Source: Glandiceps talaboti
Taxonomy: Eukaryota > Hemichordata > Enteropneusta > Spengelidae
Reading direction: 5' to 3'
Assembly: GCF_964340395.1 (NCBI RefSeq)
Contig: NC_135561.1
Location: 5,134,001-5,198,000 of the forward strand
Length of the DNA stretch: 64,000 nucleotides
Shown here piece after piece: positions 14,445 to 28,900 of the stretch (position 1 is its first letter; each line of letters begins with the position of its first letter). The notes below the pieces were generated by a model that had not been told where the DNA came from, did no database searches, and was given only the letters and a program-made list of their open reading frames with translations. The position numbers were made by a program, and so were the translations under genes.

Positions 14445-14675
14445 TTAAAGAATTTTACAAGACTACGATTATAATCACAAAAGTAGGAAGGTTATTTCAG
14501 CCCAAGAGATAGATCACCCATATTTAAGATTACCGGTTGGAATTCACATATACTTACTTCCTTCCTACGTAGCTGCATGGAATGAAAACAAAGTGATATG
14601 TATTGTCAACAGGGGTATAATTATAGATGAACATACACATGAAAGCGACAAACATACATTGGCCATAAAACACTC

Positions 14676-14739
<64 letters not shown>

Positions 14740-15057
14740 GCCATATTTGACTAAGAGGTAATTGCAATACTGACGGGGTAATTTTCAATGTTAACAGTTT
14801 TGTATTTTGACAATGTGACGTTCCAGACCTGACTAAATCCAACTAATTCGTGAACATTCAAAACGAATACAAAGGAATTGAAAACTTGTATAGGGATAGG
14901 AAAAGGAATGGGAAATTGGAATTTAAAAGGGAATGAGAACGGGAATGGACTGTGATTACAATTGCAGACACAATATATACGTTTGTAAACATACATATAA
15001 CGTCTGTGGATGGATGAAAACATACACATACATACATACATACATACATACATACAT

Positions 15058-15102
<45 letters not shown>

Positions 15103-15781
15103 ACGTAGTCATGGCAGGCAGGGTACGCATATTTAGTATTTGTTTAGTTTTTGTAGACGCCTAAATGCCAGCTATAACGGGATGAGTCTTCCAGGGTCAG
15201 GTTTGTTGACCAAAAATGATACTATACTACTCTAAATATTTTGGTATTTCGACCCATTCTGGCCCAACTTCCGAAAACAGAGACATACCCAAATAAATGT
15301 CAAAGTTTGCGAGAAACGTTAAAGAACATTTCCGTTTGCCATATTATATTACAATCTTACGACTGTTACGCTAGGACTATACACCACAGAATTCGAAATT
15401 CAAGTAAATTAGTATGGGATGTAGTGATTAGAAAACGTAAAATCCTAAATACACAGCGCTATAACTGAGACGTGTCAAGGCAGACGACAGAATAATTTGA
15501 TTAAAAATCAAGACGTCGTCTGAAATGTGATAACCACAGCAAAATCGATATTCATTGAGAATCAGCTACACGTTTAATTTTGATGAAGAATGTACATGTA
15601 ACGCATGATGAGATTTTGGCGACCGTCCAGGATAAGAAACTTGTATTAAACAGCGAAGGAAACGTTGATAGAAGGATAGATAAATGGATAAATGAATAAA
15701 TATTCAAATATAGAAGTGTGTCGATAATATAAATCTACCACGATTAACACACGTGTGTGTATGATTGATTGTTTGTTTGTT

Positions 15782-15825
<44 letters not shown>

Positions 15826-18800
15826 TTTGTTTGTTTGTTTATTTGTTTATGACCTGGTGACATAATTAGTGTATGATGTCATTCATAGTTTATCTGGATC
15901 CATTAGGGAATTCCAATTCTGGATATATAAGGGAATTCCAATGTTGTGTTAATAATTCCACCATTATGTTCGGCAGAAAAAATGTCTGAAAACTGAAAAG
16001 ATCTGGCGCGGATTTTTTTTTAAAATCCCTATTTGTTATGAGGTTGCAGGAGACCACGAAATGAATTGTTCTGTAGACAACTGTCCAACTATTTCGAGAA
16101 CGTTCCACGTGCCCAGAAACGCATAAATCGCTGGTAAATGTAAAATATGCCTTCTGACGTATACTTGGCACGTTTATAAATAGAAAGCGACCTAGCTATA
16201 CATAACGAATACATAGTGATTTCAAATTTAAACTGGTGCATCCTTTCGGGATACTAGTATATGGGTCAAACTAAAAGGTGTACTCCAAGCGACATTAGTT
16301 GTGTAAATATCACCTCGAAGGACCTATACTTACTTAGTGGTTCTTTATGCAATAGTCTTCCACATACATATCGCGAACTGTCATCTGAAGTGATTTATCA
16401 GTACTCTAGTTATAAAATTACATTATTGAAATATCTAGGCTTTGGGATAAACGTATAGACTTAGGAGAAAGTTCATTTTGTCATGGCCTTAAAGTTTGCT
16501 GACTCTGGGATCAATTATTGAAGATGATGTATATGGAGGCCACATGTGGCCAGGCTACTCTCTGACATTCCCTGGAAAATAACGAATTCCAGCTTAAATA
16601 ATCAATCAGCTGGGATGTTCACACCCTTAATCTATGTTGTAAGATGTCTCAACATTTACATAAGAATTCTACTTGGACAATTTCTAGTGCGCGTGGCACG
16701 TCGTCTGCTTGCTGTCAGTGTGAGCAAACAAGGTGCGACACACTTAATAAAAATAATGGTTCTCGTCATGGAACTTCGAAATGAGGAATCGGTCAGTTAA
16801 GACAAGAGTAACCAAGCGATTAAAATACTTCTAGCATCTCAAGTTTGTGTTTCATTGTACTCCTATGAAGTTATAGAGATTTGAGAGAAATATTAGAGGG
16901 TCGAGGAAAATTTACTCTTTCATTTTTGAGCAGTGAGAGTTGTGAGAATATGAATGATAAACCACAAACATAGGAATAAGAAACTGTACATTTATTATGT
17001 GTGTCCCACACAAGGTCTTAAATTGATTTCCATGCAGGCTGGAGTTTGAAAATTAGCAGTAAGTAAGTGATATGTGAAAATACGTCCCTCTTCGACAAAA
17101 TATGTGTATCTATCTAATATTGATATTTTACTTGCTTTATTTACTTATGTATTAACTCACATCGTAAAATCAGCCAAAAATGGCATTATTTCAGAACCGG
17201 TCAAATAAATGTCCACACTTGTAACGTTCAACACACAAATTTTAAGGAAAAAATATTCCCGGATGACAAATTCATATGGTTGGTTCTTTTTTATTTGTGT
17301 ATGTTTGTTTGTAATGTAATACATAATGCAACCGGTTTAATATATGAGTAAATAACATGTATCAAAATTTAATATGGTGCAAGTGAATTTAAATAGAATA
17401 TAGGGAGCCTATGCATGCCATCATACATGTTTTTTTAAAAATTTTATGATGCACCAGCGACTCATAGTTCATTTTGATAAAATAATCCCTCAATGAGCAC
17501 CGAGGCGCTGATGGTGGCGTCACCGTGGTATAGTAAAGGAGTTGGAGTACTGCAATGGCCGTGTCGTCTCGCCTGAATGGTGAGCATTATTTGGTGTAAT
17601 TACAGGGTTTTAAAAAACAGAGCACGATTCTAAACTTCTTCTGATTAGACAAGAAGTCTGGAACGAATGACAAAGATGTCCCTCGGGTGATCAATCACTG
17701 AGAGAACACGAACTACGGTATTGCGTAGTCACTTTAAATATGACACATTATATGATAGCTGATAGTTTGATGGAACGTGGTAAAAATATTTGCTTAGAAT
17801 CATACACTAAACAACCCATCGTTTTCAAGATGTTGCAGAGATACAAGATGTAGGAAACAAGTAGAACAAAATATACGGAAGCACAAAGCAATGGATTATA
17901 CCCACGATACACAGTTGGCTCTAGGATCTGGGAGGCAGTGTTGTTCGAGTCGCGTATTTATTCTGTATCCGAGTTTAAAACTTTTTTTAAAAATGGTCAC
18001 TCGGTAAACGTGGAAATTCGACACTCTGCGACTTCTTTAGCAACAACTAAACCACGTACAAAAAGTACATACTCGATAATAACTTGTAACAATGCGACGA
18101 GGAATTCGAGTGCCAATTAGCGTCTTGGTAGATTCTGTGTATGTTCATTCACGTCTTTACAGGAACTGCATGGAATGACATCATTTTTCAATATTTTAGT
18201 GTTTGATGACGGCTGACGTCACGGTTCTGTGTTAATGGTGATATCAATTGTGTCATTTATCATCACGATAGACTGTTCATGTCTTTTGTTATTTACAGAG
18301 TAGTTGACAGTTTCCATTGATACAAAATATAAATTAACATCCGTCAAAGGCGACCAAGAGATGACGTCACCGGGGGAAAACTTAGTCTGAGTATCCGTGT
18401 TTTAGGGCTGTCATGGCGTGATGAATGAAAGGCGAATGTAAATATCCCTGTTTTACAGAGGTGTGTATGATAAACCTGACAACGCAGAGACTCATAGCGA
18501 ACGAATTGCTAAGGCAGTGGAATTAATTTTCCAGTTTTTGACTAATTTGACAGGCAAAACTAATATGTAATGTGAAAATGTTAAGGATAGTATTGTTAGC
18601 CTCGGCATTTCAGAACTACATCTAAGTTTACACTACGATGTTCTTGTGTAAAATTTCAACAAAAATATTGCCTACAGATGTGAGGTCAAACGTATCACAT
18701 CCAACAGTGGTGGTTCTGCATTCCTACATTTTCAAATCTAGGCCTGCAGGTCGACTCACTATGCAAGATTTCTTGACATCCATAAATCCAATCCATAAAG

Positions 18801-21800
18801 ATTTTTTCAAAATATACCTTTAAATATCAATAGACACAAATGTTTAGCATGTTTGCATTTGATCAATTTTGGTGACCTTTCGGGGGAGGGGGAGGGGAAA
18901 GGAAATCCACGTCGCTTCACTTACTGAACATTAACATTTCGCAGTTCACTATATCATATAGCTAATAGGATGTTGACAGTGTAGAATAGCTGATTGAGCC
19001 ACTAGGCAGGGATTTGCGTTTATATTTGACGACAGAAAACGGCATAATATTTTCTTTGGAATCAGAGATAAACCGAGCTTTGTAAATACCCATGTCATGC
19101 ATAAAAGACATATCAGTATATATGACTTACTTAATACAAGAACAACATAATGTTGCATGGTCAAGATTCCCCTATAAATTGTGTTTGTTTGTCTTTAGCT
19201 ACTAATACCCGAGGCACAAATAATTCTTTTCCTTGTATAGTATTACATTTATTTGAATATCATTATACTTTGCGCATGTCTTGTTGCGCAATTTTATCAG
19301 GAATGGAACTGAAGCGTGTTTGAATGATTCTAATCACACTCTGTCACGTATCAAGTTCTTGTACAGCCTGCTGGTAAGGTCAAAGGTTACGATGAATGAT
19401 CAACATGGCGCCTATTGGTTACATTTGGTAGTTTTTGTTTTGGTGATATGTGTATGCTGCTCCTGTATGAATATGGAAGCACTTGGACAGATCGAACATA
19501 TCCAACATTAGGAATTAAGAATTGGCAAATATACGATGAGTTTCGCGACTTAAATTTCGTTCATGTACACGAGGTTCATAGCTCGTCCAGATTACAAGAT
19601 TCTTGGGGAAAACGAACGGGGAATGGGACAATTAATCCGATAATATGTACAGACCATTTTACTGTCTAAATTTAAAATACGTTAAACATTAACAATGCTA
19701 TTTCTACCAACCATATTGGTCTTAAAATAGAAACACAGACAATGGTAAATCCGTATAGCCGTCTGCGTGTGCTGACCCCGGCGTGGCCTCGACAAAACAC
19801 ACACACAAACAAAACAAAATATCAAATAACATCACTTAAAAGGCGTGTGTTCATAGTGTTCGACAATCCATCACTTTAAAACCTGTGTGTAAAAGTAATA
19901 TTATTAACAGGAGCCTACTGTTGGAGTTCTGACAAATAACGCGTGAGCATGGCCATCTGCCTCGTCTGTCTCTCTGCCTGTCTGGCTATTGATTTTGCAT
20001 TAATTAACGAATTACTATGTTTGTTGCCTTGATATCGATGGTAGTATATAATTTATCAATGTATGTCAAGAACTGAATATCCGTGTATTCGTTGGTCAGT
20101 TCTGAAATACCTGTCACGACGTGTTTTTGTTGTAATGTTGAGTAGATTTTGTGTGATATAATGTTATCACATGTTTTGTCATGTCATTAACATTCATATA
20201 AAGACAATAAAGAGATATGCCCTGGCAGGGGTCATAAGGTCAAAATAGACATCTCCTGTTTTTCTGTCCCCTGATGATGTCTTCATCATCAACATTTCAA
20301 AATAAAATTGATGAATAACACATGTTAATCACGTGACGGGGTAGCAGATTGCATTCTGCATAGGAACTAAGCTAAAGTTTAATTCTCGAGTTACAGATAA
20401 AATGACTCCCGGCTATCGCCATGGTATATAAACATGAATATTAAATATCATAACTAAATGATAAAACATGAACCTTTATCAACTGCGCTCTGCTATCTCA
20501 ATAAAAAAATATGTATGATTTATATATTAGGAGTCTCTGATGAAATTTGAATCAACGAACAGCTGCTGCTAAAGTCTTTTCTAGTTAACCTATGTTGACA
20601 TTCTAAAAGAAAAAAAGAGTTCGTTTTATTCACGTAACGGTGAGAAGCTGTCATGAACAAGACAGAGACCCTCCACTGAACAAGACTAGTAGAGGAAATT
20701 AATCAAACATTTATCAAACTGTTTTCTGTCATTTTTTTGAACAAACACGTCCGCCTCAAATTTGACATCTCAACATCTGTAAATCATAAGGTCTGAAATT
20801 TCATTTCAAAATTAACGCTGTCCCTTCAAATGACGTTGAGCTACAACAACGATATAGATTGTCATTTTGCCAATCACACGGTGTAAACCTTGCTCCATGC
20901 ATTGTATAACGCAATACCCATATATTATGTCCGTGTGTGTGTGTGTGTGGGGGGGGGGGGGGTTGCGGTATTTGGGGTTCTGTTTTCGTCATCGTCGTAA
21001 ACGACTTCTTCTCACGGCAACACTACCTTATGCACACTACCTCAAAACACATGCATTGCTTGGCGAGAATGGTTTTCATTTTGTCAGATAATGAGCACAG
21101 GTGTTATCTCATTAAAGAAGAGGCAATGTCATCTCTTCATGAATAAATCTACAAAGCACGTAATTGAAACCTGGTGATATAAAAGCTATTACTAAAACAA
21201 TATCTGTCGCATTTATTATATTAAGAAATGGTAAGATAGAATAAACGATTACTGAAATGACTTTCAATGTATGACTTATGGTATTGCTTTAGAACTGATG
21301 GCGATGAATTGTTGGACAACAGAAAATGGATCTAATCACGTGATTCGATGATGTTAGACGTCAACAGCTAGAATAGTAGTGATACAATGTATTGAACCTC
21401 CCTTTGTTGAGTTTGGTATTGATACAAGCCTACACAACAGTACGTTTCCAATAATTAGGCTATAATAATGAAATAACCATTGGCTTTTCACGATTCGACC
21501 AGCTAACGTCACTAGCTTTTAGACTTAATCCTAATGAAGACGATCTGTGTATAGTCGAAGCGTTTGTTATTTTATTAAGAGCCTATGCATTGTAGCCAGT
21601 TGTGTCTCCTTGTCTTGTGGTCATTATCAAACTCAACCCATTCTACAAAGACCTGGTTTCAAGTTGCTTTTTTTTTGGTCGTCATATGGTAACTGGGCTG
21701 ATTCTTGTTTATATAGCCAACTCTAAATTATAACTCAGACTCTGTCATGCAGACGATACAGGTTTATGTTGTCAGTACAGATGATGACTGATTTGAAATG

Positions 21801-24679
21801 AGCTAAATAGATGTAGATGGAAATATAACAAATTGAATATATTCTAATTTGTTAACAGCGATTTCAATAATGTATGAGTTGAATGATTTATTATCTTCGA
21901 AGCCAATACATTTACACCAGACAGTGTTAGGACCCCATGAATATTTCAGGTCACAATTAAACGACTATCTTCCTTGAATATGAATATTAAATATGCATAA
22001 TTAAGCCCATTCGTGTTGTTTGAGGTTATGATATTGATGTCCATGTACTGTCCGATATTTAATATATCTAGAAGAATTTTGCATGATATTTAGAGAAAAT
22101 TGTGTGCTTCCTTGGCGTATTCATGTGATGTTGTGACAAGCTGCGGTGCCGTAAAACAGGTCGTGGTTTGCGACGATGTACCATGTTGTGTTCGCAGTGT
22201 GGAAGGACGAGCCGCCACTGTTAGCAGTAATGTTTCTCGTAAATGTCGTTAAAGCGAGCACTGTGAATTCAGCGAGTTAGCGCAATAGCTTTCGCCTCCG
22301 TTCTTCACACTAGTGACTAATTCCGTTGGATGGGAATCGAATGCGACATGCAAGGCTTCAATTTATATAAATGTTTTCACAGTTTGTTGCGTTCTCGAAA
22401 GGAAAGGTGACAAGTTAAAAGTATTAAAAGGAAATACATCTCCATGAAAATCTGTCTATTATACAATTCAAACTCAGCAGTATAAACTAGTTCTGTCCCT
22501 TGATACTTCTCCAGTCTACTACTCCGAGAATCGTGTTTCTAAGTACATGGATTTTCCACCTACGCGTTCACATCTTATGTATAGTCAAAATTACACACTT
22601 TCTTTAACACGTTCCGACAAAATGACATAATTCAATAGGTGTAGCCTTAATTTGATTTGTAATAGTTGTCAAGAAAGCAATCTGATATTAAACAAACCTA
22701 TTTCATTGCAGATATATTAAAATTCCTAAACTAATAACATGCGATTGTAAAAATAATACATACATAAAATACTATCGTCGGTTCCATTATTGCATTTAAA
22801 ATTTGCAATAATAATGGAGCACGGAGTTGAAAATTATACACTGTTACCTAGGGACATTGTAAATAGCTGTAACAACAAATATATATAGTAATCGCACTCC
22901 TCATTTTCTGTAATGTATATTTTTCAAACTCTGCAGGGAGAAAATGGATTTGGCGATTCAGGTGTGCACTCTCTACTTGGGGTATTGCCTCTAGTTATGA
23001 AATATTAATGTCGTCTAATGATTACAATTTTGTTATGTATATTTATTCAAGCCTTCCAGGCAATAACATTTGTAGAAGTGGATAGTATAATTTAGACAGG
23101 GAACACGTACGAAGTTTTAACTTCGTTGTCAGTAAACCTGCTTTGTATATATTCGTATCATCATATAGTATACAACAGACTGTCTCTGTACTTTCACTCC
23201 AAGTATTTCCGTGTCATCACCTCCCCTCACCTCCTTCACCTTAGATTATGATTCGTATTCTCCTGGGAATTCTCAAATGAAATCCGATTACATATCAACA
23301 TACGAACCACCACACGGATGCATCCAAACACACAGCAATCCGTCAGCGCATTATTTTATCCTGCAGCGAAACGTACTGTGCTGTAGTATCGCAGTCGCAG
23401 CACGATTTATCTTTAGCGGGTAAGGAAAAACTTCGCGCACTGTCACGAGAACATTATACTTCGGTGTCATTATCACTCGGATAAAAGAAAAGTACTACCG
23501 CTTAAATTTAATCTTGGTGATTATGTTTGCTCTGAAAGTTGTAAAATGACGAACATTTTTGCATCCAAATGCTACTTCTCGGTTAACAATCCGTGGATTC
23601 CGTTGAGACTATTGAAACCAACAATAGGTATGCATGTAATGGTGGTTTGCATCCACGTGTTTATTAACGGGTTACTGAGCTGTTGTTTTCACGCATCGAC
23701 GAACAGGGTTTATTTAGGTTCAGTTTATCCGAACCGCTGATAAACCGCTACCGGTGATGGATTAGTGGTACTTGACGTACTACACACGTAATATTCAAAC
23801 TATTGACCTTTTCACCTTGTTGGTTTGTGCCAAGATTTGCAAACAGCATGGAGGACACAGTATATTTCGATTTCATTATCCGTGGAATAGAAATATGTTT
23901 TGGCTTACAGATGCACAACAATGAAATTATTTTGAGCATACGTTTCACTAGAATTAATGTATTTTCACTTACAGATAGCGAGAGGAGAAGGACACACAGT
24001 AGAAGTTAACGAAATTGCATACGTCATCAATTATTTGAATATTATTAGAAACTAAAACATCGACAGTTTGATGATAAATTGCAATCAGTTAAAACCGTTA
24101 GTGATTATTAATATTTTGTTTGGGCTACAATACATGTAGCATATCACATGTACTGAACGCAGCATTACAGTAGGTCGAATTCACGCTTCAGTTCAGGCAG
24201 CCATCTTTAGTGTGTGTGTGCATTTTGTAAAATTCAACTTTTGGCACAGTGGCAATCAGGTCCACATAAAACCACTTCTAGTCCGGTCGATACTAAAAAT
24301 GTCACCAAATTTGGCAACTATCTAATATGACGATTATCATTGACTTATAACCCAGGGTATGAAAGGTCTGTCTAACCATAAACGTGTAGGGTCTATGGTC
24401 TACCAAGGTTAAAGATCAAACGCTACGCTATACATCAGTTGAGTTGGAGATGTGATATGTGGTGACGAAGAAAATCAACACATATTCCTACAACATAACA
24501 GTACGATTGTTCAATTGCCTTACAGCTGTTATATCAATGTTGTTTACAACCACATTTCGGTCTAGGGTCAGGGTAGTGTATGTGTAAGTGACTTGTATGA
24601 CGGAAATAGAACTTAAATATTTATGACATTCTCTCTCTCCCTCTCTCCCTCCCTCTCTCCCTCTCTCCCTCTCTCCCTC

Positions 24680-24721
<42 letters not shown>

Positions 24722-25851
24722 GGTAAACAGTGCTCAATACATATCTATGTCTATACATAATATCTATGTATAGATATCACGACTCAAATATAGATATATA
24801 TACATACATACATTTTTGTATATGGATGTATTCATGTAAGTTATATTTATATTTTTTTCATGATTCAATGCATATCTTTGACATAAATAAGTATCACATT
24901 ACTATGAAAGTATTTTGTTCGCGATACCACTTTATATCATCGACGGTGGCCATTTTGTCATTCCTTGTATTCCAAACTGTAATATACCGACGACTTACGT
25001 CCTGAATTAACACAGGTATATCACGTCCTGTAATCCTTGTTTGGTATTTAAAGAAAGACGTATGTTATTACAACAGTTACCTACATCCAGGGACTAAACG
25101 GAAACCCTGTGAAGCGTTTTAATAAGTATATCACACTCGTATAGTCGATCGATACATCAATCAATGAAGTCAAAGCCCTGGCTTTAATCACTACGTACAG
25201 ATGTGTTCACCGTCGTTTACACCTCTACTGTGTACAGGTTTTTTTCTTACTAACAAAAGGGAGAAGAGACGTGAATGGCCAGACTTCATGCAATCACGAT
25301 TTTCAAGGACATTTTCGTATCAGAGTTATTTACCGTACATGAAGAATTGCCTGTCTTGCCCGAGGCAATTAGATCTCTAATTTCGAATATGTGCAATTTA
25401 CCGAGCACCGTGCTTTGCGTAATCGATTGTCCTTATATGCTGATATCACGACTCAAATTTAGAGTACTGTACACATATATTGGTGTATTTTACCTGACTG
25501 AGCTTGTCAGTGCAAATGAAGTCCGAGTTTCTGAGATCATGTAAGGCGTACCTCGCATATTTTAAAAGAAAGTTGCGAAATATACGTGCAAGACTGGGAA
25601 AACGAGGTAAAGAAACGGGGGTTGGGGGAGTTGGAAGAAAAAATCAAATGATGAAAACAAGAAGAGGAAGAAGAGAAATAGAGGAATGGCGATAAGGTGA
25701 AAGCTGATGATAGTGATGACATTAAAACTGGCGTTGACATTAATGACGTCATTCATAGTGATAACAATGGATGACATTACAAATATGGTAATGCCAAATT
25801 TGATGATGATCATGATGATGCCGATGATGATAAGGATGATGATGATGCTGC

Positions 25852-25903
<52 letters not shown>

Positions 25904-25909
25904 GATGAA

Positions 25910-25986
<77 letters not shown>

Positions 25987-28900
25987 CGACGACTACAACG
26001 GCATGGTTGTATTAATTATGAAAGATGTCTTAGAAAATGAATTTGATGCTAACTAAAGTTGAAATTATGAAATATATATAATTTGAACGGTTTAGTACAA
26101 TGGTGTATGTTGGTTAGTGTAAAAACATTGGAGGTAATATACAGTATCAGTTGTGACAGTGGGGAGTCACTGGATATTCAATCTATTGTCAATAATAATC
26201 TTTTCATTGGACGTTGTTTTAATATCTAATTATTTCGGTCGTTGGAATGACTCCAAGTTGATCCCGTTAACCACGAGGTCCCGTCCTATAAAATTTCAAC
26301 TAATAACCTAACGATTATTGAACACATTCGGTGCACATATTCATGCGGAAACATGTACACTACATCAAAGAGGTGACTGGTGGTGATGGAATTAATGGCG
26401 TTATAAACACAATACTTAATGATCGAAGCATCAAGCCGAGCTGTTGTAGACCAACAGCAAATATGTGGACGTTCTCGTGTTGAAGTAGCTGTTCGCTGTA
26501 ATCTGTCTGCAGATAAACCGGCATCAACAAATTAGTGTGGTTCGCAAGGGTTATGGCTGATCTTCATGTTCTAGATAACGAATGACCCTGGGGACAAATG
26601 ACATGACCCGTAATACAGATAGCATAGACGTGTTCTCTTGGACCGCTATGTCATCAAATGTTAACACTTATTAAAGATTAAAAGGTCTCTACGTGGGAAT
26701 ATTTCGATTCGATCAGCGATCACATTCAGGCCAATGCAATGTAAAAGTGCCACGTCTTTCCATGTTGAGGCTCAGACCACTAACGCTGTGGGCTGAGGTT
26801 GAGGAAACTAACAAATTCAAGCTTGCCGTATTTGGTAAAAATAAGCGACACAATTCTATATTTATACCATGTAATATCGAAAACATGTCAAACTATTCAC
26901 GTCAAAGACAAACAAACAGTGCTATATTATATTGTAATTGTAACCACGGCAATTGCTATTTTAAATCGACGCAATGACTTGCATATGATTGCTTTTCCCG
27001 AAGGTACTGAGAAGACTGTAAGATAGTTCCACCTCAGTCAGGCATGTTTTATTACAATCTCGTCACAAATCACTAATTTTGACAAACTGCCAATCTGTCG
27101 TTATTGAAGGAACCACAGGAAAATGAAATTAATGGGTGAATTATGGCATCAGTTCAGTTCAGTTCATATACATGGTGCGTATATATCAAATGACAGCGAG
27201 TTTTAAATAAACTACAATGTACACATTGGCTATTGCTTTGAAATTCTGTCACTGATATAAACTGCTATTGACTGCTATTGAATGCATTACATAGAAGAAC
27301 TGAGATGGTGACCTTGACCGAGTCCTTTCAGAAATATCGGGGTCATTTGAAGGTCTCCTACGACGGCAGATATTTTTAGATAAAAACGTGCGAATGAGTT
27401 CCTACGTTTAATGAAAATGAACACACTACACTACGATTGTTGTACGACCTGTGTGAACAATCTAAAATGTACCTTTTTTTAGTAGTCAACATGCTCACTG
27501 TGGAGCATACAGACATTTGTCTTTCATAAAGTATTTCTGAGGTCGTGTTGTGTGTGTGTGTGTGTCTGTGTCTGTGTCTGTCTGTCTGTGTGTGTGTCTG
27601 TGTGTGTCTGTGTGTGTCTGTGTGTAGGGGGTGTTGCGACTATTGTTAGCGTATATGCTTAGCAGTTGGTAATGTGTTTTGAAGAGTCTCAAATGTGAGG
27701 AGGCCATTTGAAGATACTTTGAATAGCTTACCCTTTTATGGAGGCCTATTTCACATCAAATATTCACATTGTAATGATGATAACATGGATGTTGCGGCTG
27801 AATCGACTGACTAAATAAATAGTGACGCAAAACTTAATTTTACATATCCTGTCTTTCTTTGACGATTTTAATAATTTCTACGAAACGACAAGAATTTGAA
27901 AGAACTAATAAGACGTATTGTTACATCAGTTTGAAATCCCAATTAAAAACATTCAGATTGAAGGTACAAAAGAAGACGTACAAATGTTTCGTTCTTCTTC
28001 ATTTACTTATATTGCCATGGTAACACCTCGTTCAGTGGAAACAGCGGACTGACTGATGACAATGTGACAGGGTGACAAACATAACATGGTAAATTCTCAA
28101 AGTATCAACACGAGTGTTTTAGACTCAAATATGCCAATCATGTTGACTACATAGTTGAATCTACTTAAAATCAAAATAACTTTATAAAAAAAACGTGAAG
28201 TGTGCAATCTAATCAAGTGATTTCCTCAGCTTACTACTTCTACAAATCCATATCCATACTCAAACAGGATACAATCAGTGTTTTGACAACAAACTTTTCT
28301 ATTGTGAGTAGTTTGATATTCAGAACATGAGTACTTGATAAAAGCTTGTCCGTCGGTAATACCAAATACGGCAGCTGGTTTAAATAAAACAATTACAATT
28401 AATTCCTTTTCGATATCATCCTTTTCCCATCCAAATCTGTTGTCTCTAGGGAGTTGCACAAAAAGACCACCGTATTTGATATGCATCACGTGTAGATGCT
28501 TGACGGTAACACGTTGCGAAGATTTCCGTCTTGTCAGTTGCCGCTCCTCAGAGTCTCGCCATAGCCTGATAACTGTGCCCGTGTTTGTATATGTTTACGG
28601 CAATGAATAGGATTTGTAACAGTAAGCTAGCATTGCGATGGAAGAGTCACGATTTTATTAAACGAGTCTGTTCGTGCAAAGCTATTTATTCCAGTTTCAA
28701 CAGTGTAAGGAAACAAACTATACGACGGGTAAACCCCGAATCGTCAACGAGTTTTCAACTTCAATGAATGTGATGGTCTTATTTAGAGTCTGTTCTGACC
28801 AAACTCATTTCAATATATGAGATTACGATCATTATTTTTTATCGCTTATATTATCCAGAATATTTTAGTAATACGAAAAAAGTTTGGCCACACCATTTAT

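Noticed and set aside
17900-17960. tRNA gene or second SINE head
   Set aside because: Only a B-box-like word (GTTCGAGTCGC) is convincing. No cloverleaf and no clear A box.
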